DNA of 35,100 nt. Source: Gemmatimonadota bacterium. GTDB lineage: Bacteria; Gemmatimonadota; Gemmatimonadetes; Longimicrobiales; Gaopeijiaceae. Of this stretch, positions 16,170 to 24,554 are shown in pieces; the first letter of the stretch is position 1; every line of letters starts with the position of its first letter. The stretch is taken from NCBI GenBank assembly GCA_024638305.1, contig JAHEKN010000018.1:1-35100 (forward strand), written 5' to 3'. The position numbers and the translations under genes are program-made. Below the pieces are notes generated by a model. It was not told the DNA's origin. It made no database searches and was given only the letters and a program-made list of their open reading frames with translations.

Positions 16170-17324
16170 GTGGACTACTACGAGCGACTGGGCGTTTCCC
16201 GAGACGCGAGCACGGAAGACGTCAAGAAGGCCTACCGGCAACTCGCACTCGAGTACCACCCGGACCGGAATCAGGGGTCCAAGGAGGCCGAGGAGAAGTT
16301 CAAGTCGGTCACGGAGGCCTACGAGGTGCTGCGCGATCCGGAGAAGCGCGCGCGCTACGACCGCTTCGGCGCGGAGGGACTGAAGGAGCGGGCCGGCGGG
16401 TTCGGAGGGTTCGACTTCGCGGACGCCGTCGAGATCTTCATGCGCGATTTCGGCGGTGGGTTCGGGGGCGCCTTCGAGGACCTCTTCGGAGCCGGTCGCA
16501 GGGGTGCGGCCGCCGGGCCCCGCAAGGGCAAGTCGTTGCGTGTACGGTTGCCGCTGACGCTCGCGGAAGTCGCCTCCGGCGTGACCAAGCGGATCCGTGT
16601 GGCCGTGCTCGAGCCCTGCGATCAGTGTGACGGCACGGGAGCGGCCGGGGGAGCCGGCTTGACCACCTGCCCCACCTGCGGTGGGAGCGGAGAAGAGCGG
16701 GTCGTGCAGCGCTCGGTGTTCGGGCAGTTCATGAGCGTCAGCGTTTGCCGTAGCTGTGGTGGGGAGGGGAAGGTCGTCGAGTCAGTTTGCCCCACCTGCA
16801 AGGCCGACGGACGACTTCGCCGGGAGACCGAGGTCGATGTCGAGGTGCCCGCCGGGGTCAGCTCGGAGAACTTCATCACCCTCAGGGGCCGCGGAAACGT
16901 GGGGCCGCGTGGCGGACCTCGCGGCGACATCGTGGTGCTGTTGGAAGTGGAGGAGGATCCGCGGTTCGCGCGCCGGGGTGCCGACCTCCTCTACGAGCTG
17001 CCGGTCACTTTTTCCCAGGCCGCCCTCGGCGACGACGTCGAGGTTCCCACGGTCGACGGACACACCTCGCTCGAGATTCCGGCCGGCATCCAAAGCGGCC
17101 AGGTCATCCGTCTGCGCGGGAAGGGGCTTCCCGTCCTCGAGGGGCGGGGCACGGGCGACCTGCTGGTCCATGTGCGCGTATGGACCCCGGAGAAGCTCTC
17201 CGGGGAGGAGGAGGAGATACTTCGCCGTCTGCGCGAGGTGGAACGGCCCGCGCCGGACCAGATCGAGGCGAGCGGCGAGCGGGGCTTCTGGTCACGGGTG
17301 AAGGAGGCGTTCAGGGCCGGATGA
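16170..17324 (+). CDS. dnaJ: Chaperone protein DnaJ (type I Hsp40)
   Basis: A co-chaperone that delivers unfolded proteins to DnaK and stimulates its ATPase. It has 384 residues in the standard order: J domain (1-65) with HPD at 30-32; a Gly/Phe-rich linker (~74-110); a zinc-binding domain with four cysteine pairs (C150/C153, C167/C170, C193/C196, C207/C210); then the two C-terminal substrate-binding beta domains. The first three pairs keep the CxxCxGxG pattern. The fourth reads CPTCKADG, with the first glycine lost, though the cysteines remain. The start is GTG 16170, giving [10 protein letters not shown] as in other DnaJ proteins. prmA starts in its stop (ATGA at 17321-17324). Confidence 0.96.
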   Translation: MDYYERLGVSRDASTEDVKKAYRQLALEYHPDRNQGSKEAEEKFKSVTEAYEVLRDPEKRARYDRFGAEGLKERAGGFGGFDFADAVEIFMRDFGGGFGGAFEDLFGAGRRGAAAGPRKGKSLRVRLPLTLAEVASGVTKRIRVAVLEPCDQCDGTGAAGGAGLTTCPTCGGSGEERVVQRSVFGQFMSVSVCRSCGGEGKVVESVCPTCKADGRLRRETEVDVEVPAGVSSENFITLRGRGNVGPRGGPRGDIVVLLEVEEDPRFARRGADLLYELPVTFSQAALGDDVEVPTVDGHTSLEIPAGIQSGQVIRLRGKGLPVLEGRGTGDLLVHVRVWTPEKLSGEEEEILRRLREVERPAPDQIEASGERGFWSRVKEAFRAG

Positions 17325-18181
17325 TCCCCGACCGCTGGCTCCGCATCCGCGTCGACCTTCCGGAGGGCGCGGGGCGTGGGATCGCGGCCGACCTCTTGGT
17401 CCAGCATGGGGCCGGCTCCGTCGAGGAGGACGCGAGGGGGCTGACGACCTTCTTGCCGCCGCCCCCCGATCACGAGGCCGCGGTGGCGACCGTGACCCGA
17501 GCGCTACGGGACGAGCTGCCGGGTCCCCTCGACGTCTCCTGGTCCTGGCAGGCGCACGAGAGCTGGTCGGAGCTCTGGAAGCAGGGGCTGGGGGCGCGTC
17601 GCATCGGCAGACGCCTCCTGGTGGCACCAACCTGGATCGACGTCGCGCCCGACGAGGCGCGCGAGGTGCTGCGGATCGATCCGGGAATCGCGTTCGGGAC
17701 GGCCGAGCACGCCACGACGCGGGGATGCCTCGCGCACCTCGATGCCGCCGTCCGGGGCGGTGAGACGGTCCTGGACGTGGGGACGGGCTCCGGCATCCTG
17801 GCGATCGCCGCCGTTCGACTGGGTGCCGTCTCGGCCCTGGGTGTCGACGTGGACACCATGGCCTGCGCCGCGGCGGAGGACAACGTTCGGCTGAACGGCG
17901 TCGGCGACTCGGTCCGCATCCTGTGCCGGAGCCTCGAGCCGAGCACCGATTTCGGCCTCGGAGCCTTCCACGTCGTTGTCGCCAACATGGTGATGGAGCT
18001 GCTCGTTCCGCGGCTTCCGGCGATGACCGCCGCCCTCGGTGGCGACGGCGTCCTGATCACCGGAGGCGTGCAGCACCACGAGCGCGACCTGTTCACGGCG
18101 GCGCTCACCGGAGTCGGCTTCAGCCCCCGGGTGGAGCACCTGGAAGACGGGTGGTGGAGCGCTCGATCGACCCGCGGCTAG
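17321..18181 (+). CDS. prmA: Ribosomal protein L11 methyltransferase
   Basis: Trimethylates ribosomal protein L11 using SAM. The 286-residue protein has an N-terminal substrate-recognition domain (~1-70), a helical linker with [15 protein letters not shown], and the methyltransferase domain. The family signature reads [13 protein letters not shown] (121-133), close to the usual GTGxHxTT with Ala in place of Gly. The SAM loop [11 protein letters not shown] is at 152-162 and [10 protein letters not shown] serves as motif IV. The ATG overlaps the dnaJ stop by four bases; dnaJ-prmA pairs are common, which supports the call. Its TAG stop lies in a CTAG palindrome that also forms the stop of the convergent minus-strand gene. 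Confidence 0.94.
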   Translation: MIPDRWLRIRVDLPEGAGRGIAADLLVQHGAGSVEEDARGLTTFLPPPPDHEAAVATVTRALRDELPGPLDVSWSWQAHESWSELWKQGLGARRIGRRLLVAPTWIDVAPDEAREVLRIDPGIAFGTAEHATTRGCLAHLDAAVRGGETVLDVGTGSGILAIAAVRLGAVSALGVDVDTMACAAAEDNVRLNGVGDSVRILCRSLEPSTDFGLGAFHVVVANMVMELLVPRLPAMTAALGGDGVLITGGVQHHERDLFTAALTGVGFSPRVEHLEDGWWSARSTRG

Positions 18182-18708
18182 CGGGAACGCGGCGCCTCCC
18201 CCTCATCGCCGCCGGCTCGGACGGCCAATCGTCGCTGGGTGGCCGCCGCGCCGCGCATCAGCCGCGCCCAACGGGCGACCGCCACCGGCGATTCCGCGTC
18301 GACTCCGCGCCCCAGTCGATACACGCACTCGCGAAGCTTGCGCGGTAGGCTCCGTCCGCCCTCCGCCCACTCTACGTCGATCGGCACGATCATCGCAGCC
18401 GTGGCCAGGGCGGCAATCGTGGGGACGCCGCCGACGGGCGCGGGCGATCCCGGCGGACCGAGGCCGGGCACGGATGACCAGGGTCTCTCCGGGCCGCCGC
18501 GCCTCGGTGCGGCGCGCCAGGGGCCCCGCCACGGATCGACCACGCGGAACAGGCCGGGATGACGGCGAAGCTCGCGAAGCAGCGCCACCGGTCCCGGCGC
18601 GACACGATCTCCGGCTCGGCCGAGCCGGTCGCTCAGCGCCTCGACGGACATCGCGAGGCCGAAATCGGACGCGATCACGCTCCGCGCTCTGCGGGCCAAC
18701 GATTCCAA
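18178..18708 (-). CDS. Hypothetical protein, possible winged-helix N-terminal domain
   Basis: Not recognised. This is the only likely gene on the minus strand. It encodes 176 residues from a TTG start. Support for it being real: a GGAGGT ribosome binding site four bases before the TTG (18713-18718), the tail-to-tail stop shared with prmA in CTAG (18178-18181), and the lack of any plausible + strand gene in this gap. The N-terminal ~60 residues (SVEALSDRLGRAGDRVAP, then LLRELRRHPGLFRVVDPW) look like a winged-helix domain. A Pro/Gly-rich middle follows, and then two helical segments (RKLRECVYRLGRGVD and VAVARWARLMRGA). It could be a lineage-specific regulator or a nucleoid-type protein. No function is assigned. 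Confidence 0.65.
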   Translation of the reverse strand: MESLARRARSVIASDFGLAMSVEALSDRLGRAGDRVAPGPVALLRELRRHPGLFRVVDPWRGPWRAAPRRGGPERPWSSVPGLGPPGSPAPVGGVPTIAALATAAMIVPIDVEWAEGGRSLPRKLRECVYRLGRGVDAESPVAVARWARLMRGAAATQRRLAVRAGGDEGEAPRSR

Positions 18709-18712
18709 CGAT

Positions 18713-18718
18713 ACCTCC
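18713..18718 (-). promoter_or_regulatory. Ribosome binding site of the minus-strand gene
   Basis: Read on the minus strand, GGAGGT lies four bases before the TTG start at 18708. It is the main evidence for choosing this start and for the gene being expressed. Confidence 0.6.
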
Positions 18719-18730
18719 GGGTGGGAAGGG

Positions 18731-18747
18731 GGAGTCGAGCGGACTCC
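18731..18747. other. Perfect inverted repeat in the divergent intergenic region
   Basis: GGAGTC (18731-18736), a five-base spacer, then GACTCC (18742-18747). It lies 22 bp upstream of the minus-strand start codon and ~160 bp upstream of yqeY. It could be an operator for either gene or a hairpin. No clear promoter hexamers are seen in the 197-bp gap. Confidence 0.3.
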
Positions 18748-18905
18748 GACGGTACGACCCCGACCCGACCGTGGACATGGCGAAAGGGGACGGCGTGGCC
18801 GGGCGCGGGCGGGCGAACCCGAGCGTGCGAGCAGGGTAGCCAGCGTGTCCCCGAGCGACCCGCGAGCGGGACTCCGAAACCGCGTCAGGCGCCGCCTCCG
18901 CTTCC

Positions 18906-19343
18906 ATGGACGACCTCTTCCAACGTATCCGCCGCGATCTCGACGATGCCCGCAAGTCGAGGGATCGCGATCGCGTCCGCGTGCTGTCCATGACGGTCGC
19001 GGAGCTCCGCAACGTCGAGATCGACACGCGGGCCGAGCTCGACCGCGACGGGGTGGAGCAGGTGCTCGCGCGTGCCATCAAGAAGCGGCGTGAGGCGGCG
19101 GAGCAGATGCGGAGCGCGGGCCGGGGCGAGCTCGCCGATACCGAGGAGTGGGAGGCCGAGCTGCTGGGCGTGTACTTGCCGCCACCACTCACGGAGGAGG
19201 CCGTCCGAGCGCTGGTACGGGAGGTCGTCGGGTCGGGGGCGACCGAAATGGGCGCCGTCATGGGTCGCATCATGCCGACCATTCGTGGCCGCTTCGACGG
19301 GAAGGTCGCGAGCCGGATCGTACGGGAGGAGCTCCAGGGGTGA
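18906..19343 (+). CDS. GatB/YqeY domain protein
   Basis: A 145-residue stand-alone YqeY protein, similar to the tail domain of GatB from the tRNA-dependent amidotransferase. The pattern is family-typical: a helical N-terminus with LSMTVAELRNVEIDTRAEL (28-46), IKKRREAAEQMRSAGR, the ADTEEWEAELLGVYLPPPLTEEAV block with the conserved YLP, then EMGAVMGRIMPTIRGRFDGKVAS. It probably binds tRNA or assists amidation, but its role as a free protein is not established. ATG 18906 lacks an evident ribosome binding site, and the region upstream is divergent. mutS2 begins in its stop codon (GTGA). Confidence 0.93.
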   Translation: MDDLFQRIRRDLDDARKSRDRDRVRVLSMTVAELRNVEIDTRAELDRDGVEQVLARAIKKRREAAEQMRSAGRGELADTEEWEAELLGVYLPPPLTEEAVRALVREVVGSGATEMGAVMGRIMPTIRGRFDGKVASRIVREELQG

Positions 19344-21700
19344 GCGACCGCGCGGAGGCGGACGGTCAGGCGCACGCCCTCCGTGTTCTGGAGCTCGATC
19401 GGATCCTCGACGCCGTCGGTGCGCGGGCTACGAGCCCTCTCGGGCGCGCGGCGGTGCGCAGCCTGCGCCCCTTGGCGGTCCTCGAGGACGCCGAGGCGGA
19501 GCTGAGCCGCGTGCAGGCGCTCCGAGAGTGCCTATCCGAAGGAGAGTTCGGCGGCGTCCCGGCGATTCCGGAGACCCACTCGAATCTGAGGGAGCTCGGG
19601 GTCGAAGGCTCGGTATTGACCGGGTTGGCACTCCGCGGGTTGCACGCGCTCCTCATGTCCGGTCGACTGCTCACGCGCGAGCTCCCCGAGACGGGTCCGT
19701 TGGAGCCGATCCGGGGCGACCTCTTCAGCGACCCGGCCTTGGAGCAGGCGCTGGATCGGGCGCTGGATCCAGACGGAACCGTGCGCGATCAGGCCAGCAA
19801 GGAGCTCGCGCGGGTCCGACGGGAGATCCGACAGGTTGCGGCGGACCTGGTGCGCGCCCTGGAGCGCACGATGTCCGAGCTGCCGGATCGCTTCAGGGTC
19901 GCCGATGCCTCGGTGACCCTCCGCGCTGGCCGCTACGTGATCCCGGTCCGCCGCGAGGGGCGATCGGCGGTCGGCGGCATCGTCCACGATCAGTCGGCCA
20001 CGGGAGCGACGCTGTTCGTCGAGCCGCCCGGACAGGTCGAGCGCATGAACCGCCTTCGCGAGCTCGAACTGGCGGAAGCGCGCGAGGTTCACCGGGTACT
20101 GGCCGAGAGCACGGCGGCGCTCCGCCCGCACGCGGTCGCGCTGCGGGGGTCCCTCGACGCGCTCGTGCGGTTCGACTCACTCTACGCCCGCGCACGCACG
20201 GCGGATGCGTGGGGCGGCCACGTCCCCGCGCTAACGCCGGTGGGCTCCGGGGCCCTGAACATCGTGGATGGGCGACATCCGCTGCTCCTCGAGCGAGGCG
20301 GGGACGTCGTTCCTTTCTCGTTGTCGCTCGACCGCGACGAGCGCGTGATCGTGGTGTCCGGCCCCAACACCGGCGGGAAGACGGTGCTCCTCAAGACGAT
20401 TGGAGTCGTGCCCCTGCTCGCGCTCTCGGGGGTGGTGCCGCCCGTCGGCCCCGGGAGCCGCGTGCCCGCGTTCCGACGGGTCTTCGCCGACATCGGCGAC
20501 GAGCAGTCCATCCAGGACGACCTGTCCACCTTTTCCGCCCACGTCACCAACCTTCGCCACATCCTGGAGGAGGCCGCGGGCGATTCGCTGGTGCTCATGG
20601 ACGAGTTGGGTACGGGCACCGACCCGGCCGAGGGAGCCGCCCTGGCCCAGGCCGCGCTCGAGCACCTCGGAGCGAGCGGCGCCCTCGCCATCGCGACGTC
20701 GCACCTGGGCCAGCTCAAGCGGCTCGACACGCCGGGATCGGGGATCGTGAACGCGTCCCTCCAGTTCGACTCGGAGCAGATGCAGCCGACGTATCGGTTC
20801 GTGAAGGGGCGGCCGGGGCGGAGCTTCGGCCTGGCGATCGGACGCCGGCTCCGCCTCCCGGCGAACGTGCTGGAGCGAGCGGCCGCTCTGGTCACGGAGG
20901 AGGATGCCCGCCAGGACGACCTGTTGGAGCGGCTCGAGCGAGAGGAGCGTCGAGCCCGCGAGTTGGCGGAACGGCTGGACGCGGAACGGATCGAGATGTC
21001 CGACCTACGGGAGACACTGACTCGCCGCGAGCGCGAAGTGGAGGCCAAGGAGCGTGACGTCGAGGTCAGATCCCACGAGGAGGCGCGGCGGGTCTTGATG
21101 GAGGCCCGGGCGGAGGTGGAGCGTGCTATCTCGGAGGGGCGCTCCGCGGCAGGCGACGCCGACGTGGAGCGGACGGCCCGTCGGCGCCTGGAGGACGCTG
21201 CCAGCCGGCACCGAGAGGTGGCGGAGCAGTCCGGGGGCAGAGAGGCGGTCGTGACCGAGTCGACGGTGGACGTGGGTGCCCGGGTCCGCTTGGCGGGAGG
21301 GGCCAAGGGCACGCTGGTGGAGCTGGACGGGGACGCCGGGTTCGTCGAGTTGGACGGTGGCATCCGGATGAACGTTCCGCTCCGCGAGTTGGTCCCGACG
21401 GGTCCGGAGGAGCGCGCCGCGAAGGGTAGCGTGCGGTGGTCCGAGGCGACGGTCGACGCATCCACCGAGGTGGATCTGAGGGGACTGCGGGTGGACGAAG
21501 TGGCGGGCAAGCTGATCGGGGCACTGGACCGAGCGGTGCTGGCCGACCTGCCTTCCCTTAGAATCATCCATGGAAAGGGAACCGGGGCCGTCAAGGCTCG
21601 CGTGCTGGAGCTCATACGAGAGGACCCAAGGGTGCTCGAATTCGCCCCCGGCGGGCAAAACCAGGGCGGGACCGGCGTCACGGTGATCACGCTCCGATGA
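19340..21700 (+). CDS. mutS2: Endonuclease MutS2
   Basis: A MutS paralogue without the mismatch-recognition domain. Members are linked to suppression of recombination and to rescue or splitting of collided ribosomes. The 786-residue protein has the helical lever and clamp region (1-~310) and the ATPase domain with Walker A SGPNTGGKT (340-348), LVLMDELGTGTDP as Walker B and a TSHLGQLK stretch. A charged coiled coil (~520-640) and an SH3-like KOW segment (~650-690) follow. The C-terminal Smr nuclease domain (~708-786) contains VDLRGLRVDEV and IIHGKGTGAVK. The start is GTG 19340 overlapping the yqeY stop; the open frame upstream is yqeY shadow. Length and domains are complete. Confidence 0.95.
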   Translation: MSDRAEADGQAHALRVLELDRILDAVGARATSPLGRAAVRSLRPLAVLEDAEAELSRVQALRECLSEGEFGGVPAIPETHSNLRELGVEGSVLTGLALRGLHALLMSGRLLTRELPETGPLEPIRGDLFSDPALEQALDRALDPDGTVRDQASKELARVRREIRQVAADLVRALERTMSELPDRFRVADASVTLRAGRYVIPVRREGRSAVGGIVHDQSATGATLFVEPPGQVERMNRLRELELAEAREVHRVLAESTAALRPHAVALRGSLDALVRFDSLYARARTADAWGGHVPALTPVGSGALNIVDGRHPLLLERGGDVVPFSLSLDRDERVIVVSGPNTGGKTVLLKTIGVVPLLALSGVVPPVGPGSRVPAFRRVFADIGDEQSIQDDLSTFSAHVTNLRHILEEAAGDSLVLMDELGTGTDPAEGAALAQAALEHLGASGALAIATSHLGQLKRLDTPGSGIVNASLQFDSEQMQPTYRFVKGRPGRSFGLAIGRRLRLPANVLERAAALVTEEDARQDDLLERLEREERRARELAERLDAERIEMSDLRETLTRREREVEAKERDVEVRSHEEARRVLMEARAEVERAISEGRSAAGDADVERTARRRLEDAASRHREVAEQSGGREAVVTESTVDVGARVRLAGGAKGTLVELDGDAGFVELDGGIRMNVPLRELVPTGPEERAAKGSVRWSEATVDASTEVDLRGLRVDEVAGKLIGALDRAVLADLPSLRIIHGKGTGAVKARVLELIREDPRVLEFAPGGQNQGGTGVTVITLR

Positions 21701-23541
21701 TCCCGGACGAGACCGTCGAGGAGGTGCGGGCTCGATCCGACATCGTGGAGATCGTCGGCGAGGTCGTGGATCTCAAGAAGGCCGGCAAGGACTTCAAGGG
21801 CCGTTGTCCCTTTCATGAGGACCACTCGCCCAGCTTCTACGTGGTGCCGACCAAGGGCTTCTATCACTGCTTCGGGTGCGGTGAGGACGGGGACGTATTC
21901 TCGTTCGTCATGAAGCGCATGGGCCTCGACTTCGTGGAGGCCGTCAAGCACGTGGGCGCACGCAGCGGGGTGGTGGTCCGCGAGGTGCGAGGTCAACGGC
22001 CCGAGGAAGATCCCAACCGGCCGCTGCACGAGGCCAACGCGTTTGCGGACGACTTCTTCCAGAAGCGTCTGTGGGATGGGGACGACGGGGCGGGGGCGCG
22101 CGCGTACCTGGAGGGCCGAGGAATCGACCGCGAGACCGCGGAGCGCTTTCGCATCGGCTTCGCGCCCGACCAGCGCCACGCCCTCCGCCAGGCGGCGTCC
22201 CAGCACGGCCTGGAGCAGGACGTGCTGCTCGAGCTCGGCCTCCTGGCGCGGAGCGACTCCGCGGACGACGCCTTCGACCGATTTCGTAATCGGCTGATGT
22301 TCGCCATCGAGGACCTGGGAGGGCGGGTCGTCGGGTTCGGCGGGCGCGTGCTCCCCGGCAATCGGAGCCGCGCCAAGTACGTCAACTCGCCGGAGTCCGC
22401 GGTCTACCACAAGGGTTCGCTGCTGTACGGCTTGGTTCGCGCGAAGAACGCGATTCGGCGGCAGGGGAGCGCGCTCGTCGTGGAGGGATACATGGACGTG
22501 GTCTCGCTGGCGGCCGCCGGGGTCGAGAACAGCGTGGCGGCGCTCGGAACGGCCCTCACGGAGGAGCATGCTCGGCTGCTCAAGCGCTTCACGACGCAGG
22601 CGTACCTGTGCTTCGACAGCGACGCTGCCGGTCTGAAGGCCACATTCCGTGCGGGAGACGTGCTTCTGCGCGAGGGCGTGCACCCTTCGGTCGTCACCCT
22701 TCCAGAGGGTGACGATCCCGATTCGATCGTTCGTGCCGGCGGGGCCGAGGCGCTGCGCCCCCACGTCGAAGCGGCCGTGGATGTGCTCGATCGCAAGCTC
22801 CAGATTCTCGACGAGCGCGGGTATTTCCAGACGATCGAGAAGACTCGCCAGGCCATCGATCGGCTGCTGCCGACGTTGCGGGCCGCGGCCGATCCTACAC
22901 TGCGGGACCTGTACGTCGATCGAGTGGCGGCCCGGACCGGCGTGCAGAAGGTGACACTGGAACGGGAGCTGACGGTCGAGCCGGCACGCCGGCAGGCGGC
23001 CCAGTCCCGTCCCGGCCGACCCCCACCGCCGGGGAGGCGCGGCACGCGCATCCGGGGCATGGGTGCGGAGCGCCAATTCTTGCTGCTCCTGATCAAAGAC
23101 CGGACCTGGATCGAGGCCGCCGGGGAGGTCGTGGGTCCCGAGGACTTCGTGGATCAGGGTTATCGGCGCATCTTTGAGTTGCTCATCGAGCGGCCGGAGC
23201 TGGATCACGCGTCGGCCGAGCTCGAAGAGGGGCTCCGCCGCAAGTTGGAGGGGCTCTTGGCGGACACGCGGCAGTTCGGCGAAGCGGGACGCGTGTTCGA
23301 GGAGACGGTGGGACGCATGCGTGGGGCGGTGGTGGACCGCCGCCTCCAAGCCCTGGACCGCGAGATCGCCGATGCGCAGCGGTCGGCCGACGACGACCGC
23401 ATGCGGACGCTGCTGGTCGAGAAGCAGCGGCTGTCGCGCGAGCGGGCCGAGGGGTCGGTGACCCGATCGGATTGGCGCAGAACATCGAGAAAGACACTCG
23501 GAATGAGTGCCCAACATACACCCAAGGAAGGAAGTGGATGA
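21697..23541 (+). CDS. dnaG: DNA primase
   Basis: Synthesises RNA primers for replication. The 614-residue protein has the N-terminal CHC2 zinc finger (C37, H40, C58, C61; RCPFHEDHSPSF and YHCFGCGEDGD). The RNA polymerase core follows, then the TOPRIM domain with E263 (VVEGYMDVVS) and D307/D309 (CFDSDAAG). A proline-rich linker (~430-450) precedes the C-terminal helicase-binding domain (~455-590). The last ~20 residues look like an irregular tail. ATG 21697 overlaps the mutS2 stop. In many bacteria rpoD follows dnaG; here a zinc-ribbon gene does, overlapping by four bases. Confidence 0.96.
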   Translation: MIPDETVEEVRARSDIVEIVGEVVDLKKAGKDFKGRCPFHEDHSPSFYVVPTKGFYHCFGCGEDGDVFSFVMKRMGLDFVEAVKHVGARSGVVVREVRGQRPEEDPNRPLHEANAFADDFFQKRLWDGDDGAGARAYLEGRGIDRETAERFRIGFAPDQRHALRQAASQHGLEQDVLLELGLLARSDSADDAFDRFRNRLMFAIEDLGGRVVGFGGRVLPGNRSRAKYVNSPESAVYHKGSLLYGLVRAKNAIRRQGSALVVEGYMDVVSLAAAGVENSVAALGTALTEEHARLLKRFTTQAYLCFDSDAAGLKATFRAGDVLLREGVHPSVVTLPEGDDPDSIVRAGGAEALRPHVEAAVDVLDRKLQILDERGYFQTIEKTRQAIDRLLPTLRAAADPTLRDLYVDRVAARTGVQKVTLERELTVEPARRQAAQSRPGRPPPPGRRGTRIRGMGAERQFLLLLIKDRTWIEAAGEVVGPEDFVDQGYRRIFELLIERPELDHASAELEEGLRRKLEGLLADTRQFGEAGRVFEETVGRMRGAVVDRRLQALDREIADAQRSADDDRMRTLLVEKQRLSRERAEGSVTRSDWRRTSRKTLGMSAQHTPKEGSG

Positions 23542-24554
23542 AGGAGAGCGCGGAGGCATCCCTGCTGGGGCTGCAGAAGCTCGACCGGCGGATCGATGAG
23601 GCCGAGGCCCGCATCGCCGGCTACGAGCCGCAGCTCGAGGAGATCGCGGAGCCGGTCGAGCGGCTCGATAAGGAGGTGACACAGCTCAAGACCCGCCTGA
23701 AGGAGCTCACCCTCGACGAGCGTCGCTTGGAGCTGTCCGCCGAAGAGCGGCGGGCGCGCATGGCCAAGCTGCAGGAGCGGCTGAACGCGGTCCGCAACCT
23801 CCGGGAGGAGGCGGCGGTCCACGCCGAGATGGACCTCGTCCGGCGTAGCATCGAGGCCGATGATCAGGAGGCGCTCAGCCTCCTGGACCTCATCCGCCGC
23901 AACGAGGAGCGGCTGGAGGAGTCCACCGCGGAACTGACGGAGGCGCGGGCCGAGCTCGAGCCGCGCCGGGCGGAGATCGAGGCCAAGCAGCGCGAGATCC
24001 GGACGGAGCTGGACGAGCGCCAGGCGGAGAGGGCGGCCTACATCGAGGGCGTTCCCCTGGAAGAGCGGCGGCTCTACGAGCGCATCAAGGCGGGCGGGCG
24101 GCCGGTCGTGGTGGCGGCCATGACCGAGGACGGGGCGTGCGGCAATTGCTTCGCCATGGTGACCCTGCAGCTACAGAACGAAGTGCGGGCCGGCTCGCGG
24201 CTCATCCGCTGCGAGTCCTGCGGCGTGATCGTGGCTCCCCCGCTGTCGGAAGAGGAAGCTGAGGCCGAGCGCGAGGCTGCCGCTGCGCGGGCGGCCGCGG
24301 CGGCACAGTCCGCGGCGGAGGACGAGGTCGAGCCCGAGGAGGAGTCCGAGGAGGAGGCCGGCGAGCCGGAGCTCGCCCTCCCGAGCCTCGAGCCCGCTCC
24401 CGACCCGACGGCAGGGGTGCAGGGCGTGGTGCCGCAGCTCCCGACGGTCGGGGGCGGAACCGGACGCCGCCCCACCCGCGGGATTCCGATCATCCCGGTG
24501 GTGGAGCCGGCGCCCGAGAAGGCCGCGTCCGACCCGGAGGCTGACACGGAGTGA
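23538..24554 (+). CDS. C4-type zinc-ribbon coiled-coil protein (CT398/CdsZ-like) with long acidic tail
   Basis: A 338-residue protein. Residues 5-185 form a long coiled coil rich in Glu, Arg and Leu heptads. It is followed by a four-cysteine zinc ribbon (C201-x2-C204 ... C225-x2-C228; ACGNCFAMVTLQL and IRCESCGVIVAPP). This is the architecture of the family represented by Chlamydia CT398/CdsZ, whose general role in other bacteria is unclear. Unusually, ~105 residues follow the ribbon: an Ala/Glu block (236-280), then a Pro-rich segment. The start ATG 23538 has AAGGAAGGAAG just upstream and overlaps the dnaG stop (ATGA). The open frame upstream is dnaG shadow. recJ starts in its own stop. Confidence 0.85.
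   Translation: MKESAEASLLGLQKLDRRIDEAEARIAGYEPQLEEIAEPVERLDKEVTQLKTRLKELTLDERRLELSAEERRARMAKLQERLNAVRNLREEAAVHAEMDLVRRSIEADDQEALSLLDLIRRNEERLEESTAELTEARAELEPRRAEIEAKQREIRTELDERQAERAAYIEGVPLEERRLYERIKAGGRPVVVAAMTEDGACGNCFAMVTLQLQNEVRAGSRLIRCESCGVIVAPPLSEEEAEAEREAAAARAAAAAQSAAEDEVEPEEESEEEAGEPELALPSLEPAPDPTAGVQGVVPQLPTVGGGTGRRPTRGIPIIPVVEPAPEKAASDPEADTE

Noticed and set aside
20182..23682. 1166-codon open frame on the minus strand across mutS2 and dnaG
   Set aside because: It is antisense to two clearly functional genes. Its translation is Ser/Arg/Ala/Pro-rich without motifs, as expected for shadow frames in GC-rich DNA.
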